DNA of 64,000 nt from DATGLG01 sp035294245 (GCA_035294245.1 DATGLG010000043.1:214607-278606), one strand, 5' to 3'; positions 25,633 to 34,793 are shown, counted from the first letter of the stretch. Notes: generated by a model from the letters alone, not told the origin. Translations and numbers: made by a program.

Positions 25633-28600
25633 GTGAAGAAGCTGCTGGCCGCCCTCGGCATTTTGGCGATTGCCGCCTTGGCTGCCGTGCTGATCGGGCC
25701 AAGCTTCATCGACTGGAGCCGCTACAAGGGCGAGATCGCGGCGCGTGTGGAAGCGGCGACGGGCCGCGCCCTCACCATCGAGGGCGGGGTTTCCTTGGCG
25801 CTTCTGCCTACCCCGCGGCTTACGATCGAAGACGTACGCCTTGCCAACCTGTCCGGCGCGTCGGACCCGGATCTGGCCAGGGTGAAGATCCTCGACGCGC
25901 GTGTCGCCTTCATCCCGCTCCTCACCGGCCGAATCCGCGTCGAGAGCCTCGATCTCGTCGAGCCGCAGCTCAATTTCGAGCGTCTTGCGGATGGACGCAT
26001 CAACTGGATTTTGGTTCCGGAAGTGCCGGCATCAACCGGCAGGCCCGCAAGCTCGACCCCGCCGCCCGATGAGATCCTGCCCGGCTGGTTGACGCCCGAC
26101 CATCTCGCCATCACAAACGGCGTGATCCGCTATCGGGACGACCGCACGGGAGAGGTCCAGACCCTCTCGCAAATCAATGGTGGACTCAGTGCCGGCTCCC
26201 CGAGGGGCCCGTTCCGGGCGCAAGGACATGCGACGGCTGCCAATATCCCACTCACCTTCGAAGCCACGTTGCAGCGCCTTGGTGGCACGAGCCCTACCGC
26301 GGTCGGGCTCAGACTCGGGCTGACCGGCGCTCAGCTCGATTTCAACGGTAAGCTGGTGCCCGGCGAAACCGGCACGGAATTGAACGGGAAGCTGCGATTT
26401 TCAGGGGTCGATTTGCGCGCCATCGCAGCGACCGTCGCTGGCCGGCGCCCGACCAGCCTGCCGCCATTCCTGGCCCAGAATTTCGTGGTGGAGGCCGCTC
26501 TCGCCGCCTCTGGAACGAAAATTGCGTTGAACGGTCTCGCCTTGCGGCTCGGCGACAGCGAGGCGAGCGGTGGTGCGGTGTTCGAGCCCGGCACGCCTGA
26601 TCGGGCGGCGCTCACATTTTCGCTGAGCCGCGTCGATCTCGACAAATGGCTGGCCATGAAAGACCCGGCGGCCCATCGCAACAGCGGTACCGATGTGGCG
26701 GCGGCATTGCTTGGCGAATCCGTCCGAAGGCGAGAGCCGACGACCGCACCCGCTTCCGCTGTGCCATCTCCCTTCGCCTTGCCGAGCGATCTCGAGGCCA
26801 CGCTCGACGCCAATATCGACGCGCTCATTTATCGCGGTGATGTGGTGCGTCAGATTCATCTCGGCGCCACGCTGCATCGCGGCGAGCTGGCGCTCGACCA
26901 GCTGTCGGCGTCGCTGCCCGGCAGCTCCGATGTCACCGCCTACGGCGCGCTGCGCGTCCGAGACGGGCAACCGAGCTTCAGCGGGAACTTGGAGGGAAAT
27001 GCCGATAACCTGCGGGGGCTCCTCGGTTGGCTCAAGCTCGACGTCGGGCAGATTCCTGCGGAGCGACTGCGCAAGCTTTCGCTCTCGACGGCCCTCGACG
27101 TGACGCCGCAGCAGCTCGAGTTGCGCGATGTCGACATGGTGCTGGATTCCTCGCACCTCGTCGGCGGCGCGACGATCCTGTTGCAAAGTCGCCCGGCTTT
27201 CGGCGCCAGCCTGGCGATCGACCGCCTCAACCTCGACGCCTATCTGCCCGAGTCGGCCAATGCGGCTCCACCTACCAACCGGGCACAGGCAACTGGTGAT
27301 GCTTCCGGCGCGGCGCGGCAAAAGGCACCCCCTTTGGTTGCCATGGCGGATCGTCTGCAGCTTTTCAATCGCTTTGACGCCAACATTCGGGCGCGCGTCG
27401 ACGAGCTCATCTATCGCGGCCAGGATATCCGCGGTGTCGCTCTCGACGGTACCGTTCAAGGAGGCAACATCACCTTGCGCGAGGCCAGCGTCGAGGATCT
27501 CGCGGGGATGAAGGGGACCCTGCGCGGGACCTTCGCCGGTCTCGCCGACAAGAAGCCGACCGCCGATGTTACTTTCGAGGCAAGCGCCGCCTCGCTCGCA
27601 ACCTTCCTGCGCTTCGCCTCGCTGCCTTTGCCGATTCCCGCTGATCAGATCGGTGCTCTCGCGGTGAAGGGCCGCTTCAGGGGGGACGATACCTCCTTGG
27701 GTGTTACGGGGTTGAAGGCGCAGTCGGGGCTGCTCGATGCGGCAGGCGATGTCGTCGTGAGCGGCCTTCCGGACAAGCCACAGATCACGACAAGCCTGAC
27801 GGCTTCCACTTCGCATCCGGGAGCCCTCGCGGCTCTCGCGGGCTTCGGGATTGCGAGCACGCTCGATGCCCTCGGCGCGACGCAGATCTCCGTCAAGACC
27901 GCGGCTCTTCCGGATGGCACCTCGATCGACGCGACAGTCGCCGCCAGTGGCGGCTCCCTCTCGCTGACCGGGACGGTGGCTGCGGGCAACGGGGCACCTC
28001 TGCGCTATGATCTTACCGTCAATGCGAGCCACCCGGATCTCGCGGCACTTCTCCGCATCATGGCGCCCGCTTATCGCCCTGCCGCACGGAAGCTCGGCGC
28101 CCTGGAGTTCACGGGAAAGCTTTCCGGCGGAGGCGATGGCTTCGCGCTATCCGATATGGCTGCCAAGCTCGGCCCGGTCTCCTTCAAGGGCGACCTCGAC
28201 GGGGCTTTCGCCGGCCCGCGGCCGAAATTCGACCTGCGGCTGAGCGCCGATGCGATCGATATCGGCTCCTTGCTGCCCGCAGCCAAGACCGAGGCGACGG
28301 CGCGCCAAACGTCCGACCCGCCTCCGGCCGAGACCGATTCCCGCTGGTCGGACGCGCCGCTCGAATTGGGGTTGCTGAAATCGGCAGACGCGAATCTCTC
28401 GCTTTCAACGCCGTCGCTGACTTATGGCCACTACCGGCTCGAGGATGCGACCGTGACAGCGGCCGTGAGCGACGGCGTCCTCGACCTTTCGGAATTGGCC
28501 GGGCGACTCTATGGCGGCGACTTCAAGCTCACCGGCAAGCTCGACGCGCGCACCGTTCCCAATACCGCGCTCGCGCTACGGCTGTCCGGAGCCGATCTCG

Positions 28601-29262
28601 GCGCCGCTGAATTGGCGATCGGCGCACTACACCTGGCGAAGGGCAAATTGACGATCTCCGCCGATCTTGCGGCAAGCGGCGGCAGCGAGCGCGCGCTCAT
28701 CCAGGGCCTCAACGGCAACGGTGCCTTTGCCATGGAGGGCGGCGAGATCGAAGGCTTCAACCTTGCGGCGGCAAGCGCGCGACTGGGCAAGCCTGATCGC
28801 GCCACGGATTTGCTGCGGATGGTAGAGACGGGGCTTTCGGGGGGTGCGAGCAAGGTCGCGCACCTCGCCGGCACCGTTACCGTGGCGAATGGTGTGGCCA
28901 AGAATACCGATCTCGCAATCGACGCCGATGGCGCGGTCGGCCAAGGCCACGGCACCATCGATTTGCCGCGCTGGTACATGGACTACACCGTCGATTTCAA
29001 GCTGACCGGCGCCGCCGACGCGCCGCCGGTTGCGGTCACCCTCAAAGGGGCTCCCGACGCGCCGCGCAAATTCCTCAATGCCAATGAGTTCCAGGAATAC
29101 CTTCTGAAGCGCGGCGTGGGTGCCGCCTTCAAGGACACGGGCAAGGCGTCCCAGGAGAAGGCCCCGGGGCCGGATGGAGAGAATCCCACTACGGCGCCGA
29201 AGTCCAGCTCGCCTCAGGAGATCATTCAGAATCTGCTGAAGAGCTTCGAGAAGAAGCCTTAG
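25633..29262 (+). CDS. Large AsmA-family protein
   Basis: 1209 aa with a GTG start. AsmA-like proteins are inner-membrane anchored, span the periplasm as a repeating-beta-groove and are linked to phospholipid transport to the outer membrane. The N-terminal signal-anchor (KKLLAALGILAIAALAAVLIGPSFIDWSRYK) is followed by the AsmA motif GRALTIEGGVSLALLPTPRLTIEDVRLAN. A long series of beta-rich repeats (DLRAIAATVAGRRP, LRGLLGWLKLD, LAALLRIMAP) follows. The C-terminal DUF3971/AsmA_2-like part has NGAFAMEGGEIEGFNLAAASARLG and ends EIIQNLLKSFEKKP. Its last 41 nt overlap the convergent RHH gene. Confidence 0.9.
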   Translation: MKKLLAALGILAIAALAAVLIGPSFIDWSRYKGEIAARVEAATGRALTIEGGVSLALLPTPRLTIEDVRLANLSGASDPDLARVKILDARVAFIPLLTGRIRVESLDLVEPQLNFERLADGRINWILVPEVPASTGRPASSTPPPDEILPGWLTPDHLAITNGVIRYRDDRTGEVQTLSQINGGLSAGSPRGPFRAQGHATAANIPLTFEATLQRLGGTSPTAVGLRLGLTGAQLDFNGKLVPGETGTELNGKLRFSGVDLRAIAATVAGRRPTSLPPFLAQNFVVEAALAASGTKIALNGLALRLGDSEASGGAVFEPGTPDRAALTFSLSRVDLDKWLAMKDPAAHRNSGTDVAAALLGESVRRREPTTAPASAVPSPFALPSDLEATLDANIDALIYRGDVVRQIHLGATLHRGELALDQLSASLPGSSDVTAYGALRVRDGQPSFSGNLEGNADNLRGLLGWLKLDVGQIPAERLRKLSLSTALDVTPQQLELRDVDMVLDSSHLVGGATILLQSRPAFGASLAIDRLNLDAYLPESANAAPPTNRAQATGDASGAARQKAPPLVAMADRLQLFNRFDANIRARVDELIYRGQDIRGVALDGTVQGGNITLREASVEDLAGMKGTLRGTFAGLADKKPTADVTFEASAASLATFLRFASLPLPIPADQIGALAVKGRFRGDDTSLGVTGLKAQSGLLDAAGDVVVSGLPDKPQITTSLTASTSHPGALAALAGFGIASTLDALGATQISVKTAALPDGTSIDATVAASGGSLSLTGTVAAGNGAPLRYDLTVNASHPDLAALLRIMAPAYRPAARKLGALEFTGKLSGGGDGFALSDMAAKLGPVSFKGDLDGAFAGPRPKFDLRLSADAIDIGSLLPAAKTEATARQTSDPPPAETDSRWSDAPLELGLLKSADANLSLSTPSLTYGHYRLEDATVTAAVSDGVLDLSELAGRLYGGDFKLTGKLDARTVPNTALALRLSGADLGAAELAIGALHLAKGKLTISADLAASGGSERALIQGLNGNGAFAMEGGEIEGFNLAAASARLGKPDRATDLLRMVETGLSGGASKVAHLAGTVTVANGVAKNTDLAIDADGAVGQGHGTIDLPRWYMDYTVDFKLTGAADAPPVAVTLKGAPDAPRKFLNANEFQEYLLKRGVGAAFKDTGKASQEKAPGPDGENPTTAPKSSSPQEIIQNLLKSFEKKP

Positions 29263-29479
29263 TCTGCGCCGCGGCGCTCAGGTGCTCCACGACGAAGACG
29301 CGAAGCGCGCTCGAGAGATTGCCGGTGCGATCCTTGTCGATTTCCGCGACGAGCGCGTTCAGGGATAAGCCCCGTTGCGCGGCAATCTCCTTGAGCGTGC
29401 GCCAAAAGACGGGCTCGAGGGAGACGCTCGTCCGATGCCCGGCGATGATGACGGAGCGCTTCGCCAGCAAGGCGCTCAC
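29222..29479 (-). CDS. Ribbon-helix-helix domain protein (RHH_4 type)
   Basis: 85 aa, GTG start in a GTGA overlap with the tfoX-like stop. The sequence IIAGHRTSVSLEPVFWRTLKEIAAQRGLSLNALVAEID is the alphaproteobacterial RHH_4 family: a short beta strand (RTSVSL) and two helices. Such small proteins resemble Arc/MetJ DNA-binding folds, but targets are unknown. It ends in a Ser/Ala-rich tail and its 3' end overlaps the AsmA gene on the opposite strand. Confidence 0.75.
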   Translation of the reverse strand: MSALLAKRSVIIAGHRTSVSLEPVFWRTLKEIAAQRGLSLNALVAEIDKDRTGNLSSALRVFVVEHLSAAAQTKASSRSSSADSE

Positions 29480-29898
29480 GCGTCGGGTGCGAGGCTCGCA
29501 CGAGCGCCAGCAGGGGGATACTGCCGGGGCAAACTTCCGCGCACCTTCCGCTCTTTGGCTCTCACCCCGGCGGCATGAGCCTTCCGGGCCCAGCGGCGCA
29601 ACGCTCGGGGGTCGTCGATGATGGCGGACGGCACTTCCCAGTAAGGAAGGCCGACGACCCCGCTCCGTCCTTCATAGGTGAGCTGGGCAAAGCCCCGCCT
29701 CACGAAATCGAGGCGGTTCTTGTCGTCCACCTTGAGGAAAAGCCGTCCTCTGACCGCAATGGCAAAGATGGTGTCTTCCAGGTAGAGGCCGAAGCCGCTG
29801 AAAAGCCGTCGCGAGGCGATCGGCCCGAGGGGCGTCAGCCGTGCGGCGATACCGTCGACGAAGACCTCGGCCGCGGTGCGCCTCTGCTTAGCGCGCAT
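29476..29898 (-). CDS. TfoX N-terminal domain protein
   Basis: About 140 aa with a single TfoX_N domain: VDGIAARLTPLGPIASRRLFSGFGLYLEDTIFAIAVRGRLFLKVDDKNRLDF and YWEVPSAIIDDPRALRRWARKAH. TfoX/Sxy regulates competence in gammaproteobacteria, but single-domain versions in alphaproteobacteria have no proven function. The start is uncertain: 29898 overlaps the fumarase stop by 11 nt, and in-frame ATGs lie at 29916 and 29928. It is translationally coupled downstream of fumarase and upstream of the RHH gene. Confidence 0.8.
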   Translation of the reverse strand: MRAKQRRTAAEVFVDGIAARLTPLGPIASRRLFSGFGLYLEDTIFAIAVRGRLFLKVDDKNRLDFVRRGFAQLTYEGRSGVVGLPYWEVPSAIIDDPRALRRWARKAHAAGVRAKERKVRGSLPRQYPPAGARASLAPDA

Positions 29899-31504
29899 TC
29901 CCCTGGAAGAAGTCATTGCCCTTGTCATCGGTGATGATGAATGCAGGGAAGTCCTCCACCTCGATCCGGTAGATCGCCTCCATCCCGAGCTCGGGATAAT
30001 CGATCACCTCGACCTTGCGGATGCAGTCCTGGGCGAGGCGCGCGGCCGGCCCGCCGATCGAGCCCAGATAGAACCCGCCATGGGCGCGGCACGCGTCGAT
30101 GAAGGGCTTCGAGCGGTTGCCTTTGCCGACCGTGACGAAACTACCGCCGTTCCTCATGAAGAGATCGGCATAGGAGTCCATGCGCGAGGAGGTCGTCGGC
30201 CCGAAGGAGCCGGACGCGTAGCCCTTGGGCGTCTTGGCGGGTCCCGCGTAATAGATCGGATGATCCTTGATCGCATCGGGCAAGCCCTCGCCTCTCTCGA
30301 TGCGGTCTTGCAGGCGACCATGGGCGATATCACGGGCCACCACCATGGGGCCGGTCAAGGCGAGCCGCATGCGGATCGGGTAGCGGCTCAAAGTCTTGCG
30401 GATCTCGCTCATCGGCGTCCTGAGGTCGATGCGGACGACCTCGCCGCCGATCTCGCCCTCGCCGGGCTCGGGAAGATATTGGGCGGGATTGGTTTCGAGC
30501 TCCTCGAGGAATACCCCGTCTGCCGTGATCTTGCCGAGCGCCTGTCGATCCGCCGAGCAGGAGACGCCGATGCCGACCGGCAGGCTGGCGCCATGGCGGG
30601 GCAGGCGGATGACGCGCACGTCATGCACGAAATACTTGCCACCGAACTGAGCCCCGATCCCGAAGCCTCGGGTCATCTCGCGAATCTGCTCTTCCAGGTC
30701 ACGGTCGCGAAAGGCATGGCCGCCGACGCCGCCTTCGCTCGGCAGAGTGTCGAGATAGCGGCAGCTCGCGAGCTTCACGGTCTTGAGGTTCTGCTCGGCG
30801 GATGTGCCACCGATCACCACCGCCAGATGATAAGGCGGGCAGGCGGCTGTCCCGAGAGATTTGATCTTGCCCTCGAGCGACTTGAGCAGGGCGTCCGGGC
30901 GCAGGATCGCGGGTGTCTCTTGGAAAAGGAACGTCTTGTTTGCCGAGCCGCCGCCCTTGGCGATGAAGAGGAAGTGATATTCGTCGCCCTGGGTGGCGTA
31001 AATATCGATCTGCGCCGGCAGATTGGTCCGCGTATTCGCCTCCTTGAACATGGAGAGCGGCGCCATCTGGCTGTAGCGGAGATTGGTCTCGGTCCATACC
31101 TTGTGGATGCCGCGCGAAAGGGCCTCGGCGTCGTTGAAGCCGGTGAAGACGCGCTGCCCCTTCTCGCCGATCACGATCGGGGTACCCGTGTCCTGGCACA
31201 TCGGCAAGACGCGGCCGGCGGCGATCACGGCGTTCTTCAGCAGATCGAGCGCCACGAAGCGGTCATTGTCCGACGCCTCCGAGTCGTCGATGATGGCGCG
31301 CAGCTGACCGAGATGGCCGGGGCGCAGAAGATGCGAGATGTCGTGAAACGCCTCGCGCGCGAGCAGCGCCAAGGCCTCGGGCGCCACCTTGACCATGCGA
31401 CCGCCGGCGAAGGATGCGATTTCCACATGCTCTCCCATGAGCTTGCGGTAAGGGGTCTTGTCTTCCCCCAACGGGAAGAGCTCCTGAAAGGCGAAGTCGG
31501 TCAT
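29888..31504 (-). CDS. Class I (iron-sulfur) fumarate hydratase
   Basis: Interconverts fumarate and malate in the TCA cycle with an oxygen-labile [4Fe-4S] cluster. 538 aa, the length of the fused alpha+beta FumA/FumB form. The alpha part (VLPMCQDTGTPIVIGEKGQ, ACPPYHLAVVIGGTSAEQNLKTVKLAS, GIGVSCSADRQALG) contains three conserved Cys likely to hold the cluster. The beta part has LTGPMVVARDIAHGRLQDRIERGEGLPD, IYYAGPAKTPKGYASGSFGPTTSSRMD and GGSFVTVGKGNRS. It lies 50 nt downstream of sspB on the same strand. No class II fumC is seen in the window. Confidence 0.93.
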   Translation of the reverse strand: MTDFAFQELFPLGEDKTPYRKLMGEHVEIASFAGGRMVKVAPEALALLAREAFHDISHLLRPGHLGQLRAIIDDSEASDNDRFVALDLLKNAVIAAGRVLPMCQDTGTPIVIGEKGQRVFTGFNDAEALSRGIHKVWTETNLRYSQMAPLSMFKEANTRTNLPAQIDIYATQGDEYHFLFIAKGGGSANKTFLFQETPAILRPDALLKSLEGKIKSLGTAACPPYHLAVVIGGTSAEQNLKTVKLASCRYLDTLPSEGGVGGHAFRDRDLEEQIREMTRGFGIGAQFGGKYFVHDVRVIRLPRHGASLPVGIGVSCSADRQALGKITADGVFLEELETNPAQYLPEPGEGEIGGEVVRIDLRTPMSEIRKTLSRYPIRMRLALTGPMVVARDIAHGRLQDRIERGEGLPDAIKDHPIYYAGPAKTPKGYASGSFGPTTSSRMDSYADLFMRNGGSFVTVGKGNRSKPFIDACRAHGGFYLGSIGGPAARLAQDCIRKVEVIDYPELGMEAIYRIEVEDFPAFIITDDKGNDFFQGNAR

Positions 31505-31554
31505 GTCTGGCTCCGTAGGCCTGATCCCGCGGAATTCGGTGGGGGCCTACACAA

Positions 31555-32028
31555 TCATTTCTTGCGGAAGGCGTCGAGTGTCACGACCTGGCCCGCCTTG
31601 TCGACCGGCTCGGCGCCGGCGGCGTCGCGGGCGGCGCTGTCCTTGTCCAGCTTGATCGCTTCCTCGCGGGTGATTTCTCCCTTGAACTGCAGACCGAACT
31701 GGACCGATGGGTCGACAAAGCCCGTGAGCGCCGCGAAGGGGATATGCAGCCGCTCATGCACCCGATTGAAGCTCAAGGTCACCTCGAAGGCGTCGTCGGT
31801 CACGTCGAGGCCCCAGAATTGGTATTGGAGGACGATCGTCATCTCCTGGGGATATTGGGCGCGGAGATGATCGGGTATGACGACGCCGGGAAAGCCGGTA
31901 CGGAAGGTAAGATAGAAGTGGTGGTTATCGGGAAACCCGTTTTTAGCGACGACCCGCAAGGACTGGCGCACGACGTCCCGCAAGGCTTCCTCGACCATCT
32001 TGTCGTAGCGGAGCAGATCCCTGCTCAT
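31555..32028 (-). CDS. sspB: ClpXP adaptor SspB, alpha-proteobacterial type
   Basis: Delivers ssrA-tagged proteins to ClpXP. 157 aa starting MSRDLLRYDKMVEEALRDVVRQ (the codon before is a TTG). The substrate-binding beta fold includes FYLTFRTGFPGVVIPDHLRAQYPQEMTIVLQYQFWGLDV, the family signature. A flexible acidic linker leads to the ClpX-docking tail VVTLDAFRKK at the extreme C-terminus. It is encoded directly downstream of the tmRNA gene whose tag it should recognise. Confidence 0.92.
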   Translation of the reverse strand: MSRDLLRYDKMVEEALRDVVRQSLRVVAKNGFPDNHHFYLTFRTGFPGVVIPDHLRAQYPQEMTIVLQYQFWGLDVTDDAFEVTLSFNRVHERLHIPFAALTGFVDPSVQFGLQFKGEITREEAIKLDKDSAARDAAGAEPVDKAGQVVTLDAFRKK

Positions 32029-32049
32029 CAAGCGTGCTCCCCGGTGCGG

Positions 32050-32400
32050 CGCGTCCTCTTGTCGGGACCTGGCGGTGGAGGGCTTCTGTTGCCAGGTGCC
32101 CTCCGAACCCCGCCTCGGCTTGCGAGAGCCGAGGGCTTGAACTTCAGGCTAACCAGCCGCCCTTAGGCAGCGAGGCGAGCCTCCGCGTAGTTGTCGTTGG
32201 CAACTATGCTATGGCCCGATAACGGCGGAACCATGCCGGGCGAAAATCGCACCTTTAGCCGCGCGTCGATCCTGTTTCGCCCCCTCGGGGCCCGCGACAT
32301 GCTCGCCGAGTCGCGGGCTTGATCGGGATTGGTGGAGGCGCCGGGTACTGCCCCCGGGTCCGCAGCGGTTATTATGTACGACGTTTATCGCCATAGCCGG
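32050..32400 (-). ncRNA. ssrA: Two-piece (circularly permuted) tmRNA
   Basis: Rescues stalled ribosomes and appends a degradation tag. On the minus strand the acceptor piece comes first: a T-arm region, then CGCCTCC-A-CCA ending at 32330. After a spacer of about 45 nt the coding piece begins GGGGGCGAAACAGGATCGACG at 32284. GGGGGCG (32278-32284) pairs with CGCCTCC over 7 bp to build the acceptor stem, proof of permutation. The tag frame 32201-32163 reads ANDNYAEARLAA then TAA. Downstream hairpins (CTCGGCT/AGCCGAG and CCTGGC/GCCAGG) fit the structured 3' part of the coding piece. Outer ends are approximate. Confidence 0.93.
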
Positions 32401-32417
32401 GTCGCCCCGACACCTGG

Positions 32418-32445
32418 AATATAGGGATCGCCGAAGAGTTTGAAA
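32418..32445 (-). promoter_or_regulatory. Possible ssrA promoter
   Basis: On the minus strand TATATT (32418-32423) is preceded at 16 nt by TTTCAA (32440-32445), a plausible though imperfect sigma-70 pair just upstream of the tmRNA acceptor piece. Confidence 0.35.
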
Positions 32446-32572
32446 AGCGGGACGCGACCCGCAGCGGAACGCGACCCGCCATGAGTGGCGCCTGCGCGAG
32501 CGGGCGGATAGAGTGGGCGGCCAAAGCTTACCCGCCCACGGCGGATTGCCGGCGGCAGCACAGGAGACGAGG

Positions 32573-33511
32573 ATGAGCTTGAGCCGCGAACAACAGGCGG
32601 AGATCGACAGGACTCGCGAAAGCCGCAGTGAGACGCGGAGGGCCTGCGTCGCGGCGCTCGAGGAGATCCTCTATCAGCCGATCCCGGTTCTTGATCACGG
32701 CTTCGTTCGCGTCATCGACTATATGGGCGACGACGGCGCCGTGGTCCAGGCGGCGCGCGTGTCCTATGGCAGGGGCACGAAGAAGGTGTCCGAGGATCGC
32801 GGGCTCATCAACTATCTGATGCGCCATCGGCATACCACGCCCTTCGAGATGTGCGAGATCAAGTACCACGTGAAGCTGCCGATCTTCGTAGCGCGACAAT
32901 GGATCCGCCATCGCACCGCCAATGTGAACGAGTACTCGGCGCGGTATTCAATCCTCGACAGGGAGTTCTACATCCCCGGATTGGCGCAGCTCGCGGCTCA
33001 ATCGCGGACGAATCGGCAGGGGCGGGGCGAGGTGCTCGAAGGCGAGGAGGCTCGGCGCGTGCTCGGCCTCCTGCGCGAGGATGCCGAGCGCTGCTACGCC
33101 CATTATGTGGAGATGCTGAACGAGGACGAATCTGGTAACCCGGTTCGCAACGACCGTCGCGGCCTCGCGCGCGAGCTTGCCCGCATGAACCTGACGTTGA
33201 ACGTCTACACCCAGTGGTATTGGAAAACCGACCTTCATAACCTCCTGCATTTCCTCAGCCTGCGTGCCGATCCCCATGCGCAGCACGAGATCCGTGTCTA
33301 TGCAGAAGCGATGTTGGAGACCGTCAGACGCTGGGTGCCGCTCGTCTACGAGGCGTTCATGCAGTATCGCATGGGCGGGTTCCATCTCTCCGCCCGCGGG
33401 CTGGACATCGTGAGGCGCCTCATCCGGGGCGAGCCCGTCGAGCAGGCCTCGAGCGGTCTTTCGGCGCGCGAGTGGCGCGAGCTGATGGCGATGCTCGGCC
33501 GTCCCGTATGA
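32573..33511 (+). CDS. thyX: Flavin-dependent thymidylate synthase ThyX
   Basis: Makes dTMP from dUMP with FAD, NADPH and methylene-tetrahydrofolate. The start MSLSREQQAEIDRTRE has AGGAG 6 nt upstream; 312 aa, long for ThyX but usual in alphaproteobacteria. The ThyX signature is RHRTANVNEYSARY (RHRx7S core) near residue 115, with ARVSYGRGTKKVSEDRGLINYLMRHRHTTPFE before it. The C-terminal part has NVYTQWYWKTDLHNLLHFLSLRADPHAQHEIRVYAEAM. It is convergent with apbC, 6 nt between stops. Confidence 0.95.
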   Translation: MSLSREQQAEIDRTRESRSETRRACVAALEEILYQPIPVLDHGFVRVIDYMGDDGAVVQAARVSYGRGTKKVSEDRGLINYLMRHRHTTPFEMCEIKYHVKLPIFVARQWIRHRTANVNEYSARYSILDREFYIPGLAQLAAQSRTNRQGRGEVLEGEEARRVLGLLREDAERCYAHYVEMLNEDESGNPVRNDRRGLARELARMNLTLNVYTQWYWKTDLHNLLHFLSLRADPHAQHEIRVYAEAMLETVRRWVPLVYEAFMQYRMGGFHLSARGLDIVRRLIRGEPVEQASSGLSAREWRELMAMLGRPV

Positions 33512-33517
33512 GCGACG

Positions 33518-34639
33518 CTACTGCACGACGATGCGCGGGGCGGCGCGGTCGGCGCCCTGACGAAGCTGCTCGCTGATCCGCGCCGCGATCTTAAGATAGG
33601 CCTCGGCATGGGGGCTCTCGGGCTGAGAGACGACGATTGGCCATCCGCCATCGGAAGTCTCCCGGATCGCGATATCCAACGGCACTTCGCCGAGGAATTC
33701 GGCGCCGAGTCTCTCCGCCTCGCGCCGCGCGCCGCCATGGCTGAAGATATCGCTGCGCTCGCCGCAATGGGGGCAGAGGAAATAGCTCATGTTCTCGATG
33801 ATGCCCAGCACCGGCACATCGACCTTGCGAAACATATTGAGCCCCTTGCGCGCGTCGAGGAGGGCGATGTCCTGAGGCGTCGACACGATGACGGCCCCGG
33901 CCAAGGGGACCTGCTGCGCCAAGGTGAGCTGCGCGTCGCCGGTGCCCGGCGGCATATCGACGACAAGGACGTCGAGTGTTCCCCAAGCGACGTCGCGGAG
34001 GAGCTGCTGGATGGCGCTCATGACCATCGGGCCGCGCCAGATCATCGGCGTCTCCTCGGCGACGAGAAAGCCCATCGACATGCATTTGACGCCGTAATTC
34101 TCCATCGGCTCGAGGGAGCGCCCGTCGATGGTCCTGGGGCGGCCGGAGATGCCGAGCATGCGGGGCATCGAGGGGCCATAGATGTCGGCGTCGAGCACAC
34201 CGACGGCGAGCCCGAGGCGCTGCAGTGCCAGGGCCAGATTGGCCGCCGTCGTTGATTTGCCGACCCCGCCCTTGCCGCTGGCGACGGCGATGATCGCCGC
34301 CACCCCTGGCACCAGGATCTTTCCTTGACCAGTACGGCCTGGCGCCGCCCTTCGGGGTGGTGTTTCGGACGAGGCCTGAGCAGGCGGGGCGCGCTCCGCC
34401 GTTAGCACGGCCGAGACGGAAAGTACGCCCTCGAGGGCCTCGACAGCGCGCTCGGCGGCCTTGCGAAGCGGCTCCATCGCCGCGCCCTTGGCCGGGTCGA
34501 CCTCGATGGCAAAGCCGATATGGCCGTCCCGCACGGCGATGCCCGAGACCATGCCGAGGCTGACGATGTCCTGCTTGCGCTCCGGCTCGACGACCGCCTT
34601 GAGGGCCTCGAGCACCCGCCCCTCCGTGACTTGGGACAT
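33518..34639 (-). CDS. apbC: Iron-sulfur cluster carrier ATPase ApbC (Mrp)
   Basis: P-loop ATPase that carries and transfers [4Fe-4S] clusters. The start MSQVTEGRVLEALKAVVEPE has AAGGAG upstream; 373 aa. An N-terminal MIP18/DUF59 domain (to about residue 85) and an Ala/Pro linker precede the NTPase domain with the deviant Walker A SGKGGVGKSTTAANLALAL, DADIYGPSMPRMLG, VDMPPGTGDAQLTL, and the cluster motif CPHC in SYFLCPHCGERSDIF. It is divergent from hflK. Its FeS client enzymes could include the fumarase and formate dehydrogenase in this window (inference). Confidence 0.94.
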   Translation of the reverse strand: MSQVTEGRVLEALKAVVEPERKQDIVSLGMVSGIAVRDGHIGFAIEVDPAKGAAMEPLRKAAERAVEALEGVLSVSAVLTAERAPPAQASSETPPRRAAPGRTGQGKILVPGVAAIIAVASGKGGVGKSTTAANLALALQRLGLAVGVLDADIYGPSMPRMLGISGRPRTIDGRSLEPMENYGVKCMSMGFLVAEETPMIWRGPMVMSAIQQLLRDVAWGTLDVLVVDMPPGTGDAQLTLAQQVPLAGAVIVSTPQDIALLDARKGLNMFRKVDVPVLGIIENMSYFLCPHCGERSDIFSHGGARREAERLGAEFLGEVPLDIAIRETSDGGWPIVVSQPESPHAEAYLKIAARISEQLRQGADRAAPRIVVQ

Positions 34640-34692
34640 CCGTGGAAACTCCTTGCCTCCTCCAATATCCACCGGGTCCGAACCGGATGGAT

Positions 34693-34721
34693 TTGCACCG
34701 CTTGCGTAGCTGTCATATAAG
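34693..34721 (+). promoter_or_regulatory. Sigma-70-like promoter of hflK-hflC
   Basis: TTGCAC (34693-34698), 17 nt, TATAAG (34716-34721) in the apbC/hflK divergent gap, about 72 nt before the hflK ATG. Confidence 0.6.
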
Positions 34722-34793
34722 GCCGTCGAGCTTTCTTTGCAAAACTCGCGGCCGGAGCGGAGTCCGGCGCTACCCAAGGCGAGGATCGACGGC

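Noticed and set aside
24011..25702. A 563-codon minus-strand frame over the FAD-dependent dehydrogenase
   Set aside because: Antisense shadow of a gene with complete domains; no motif of its own.
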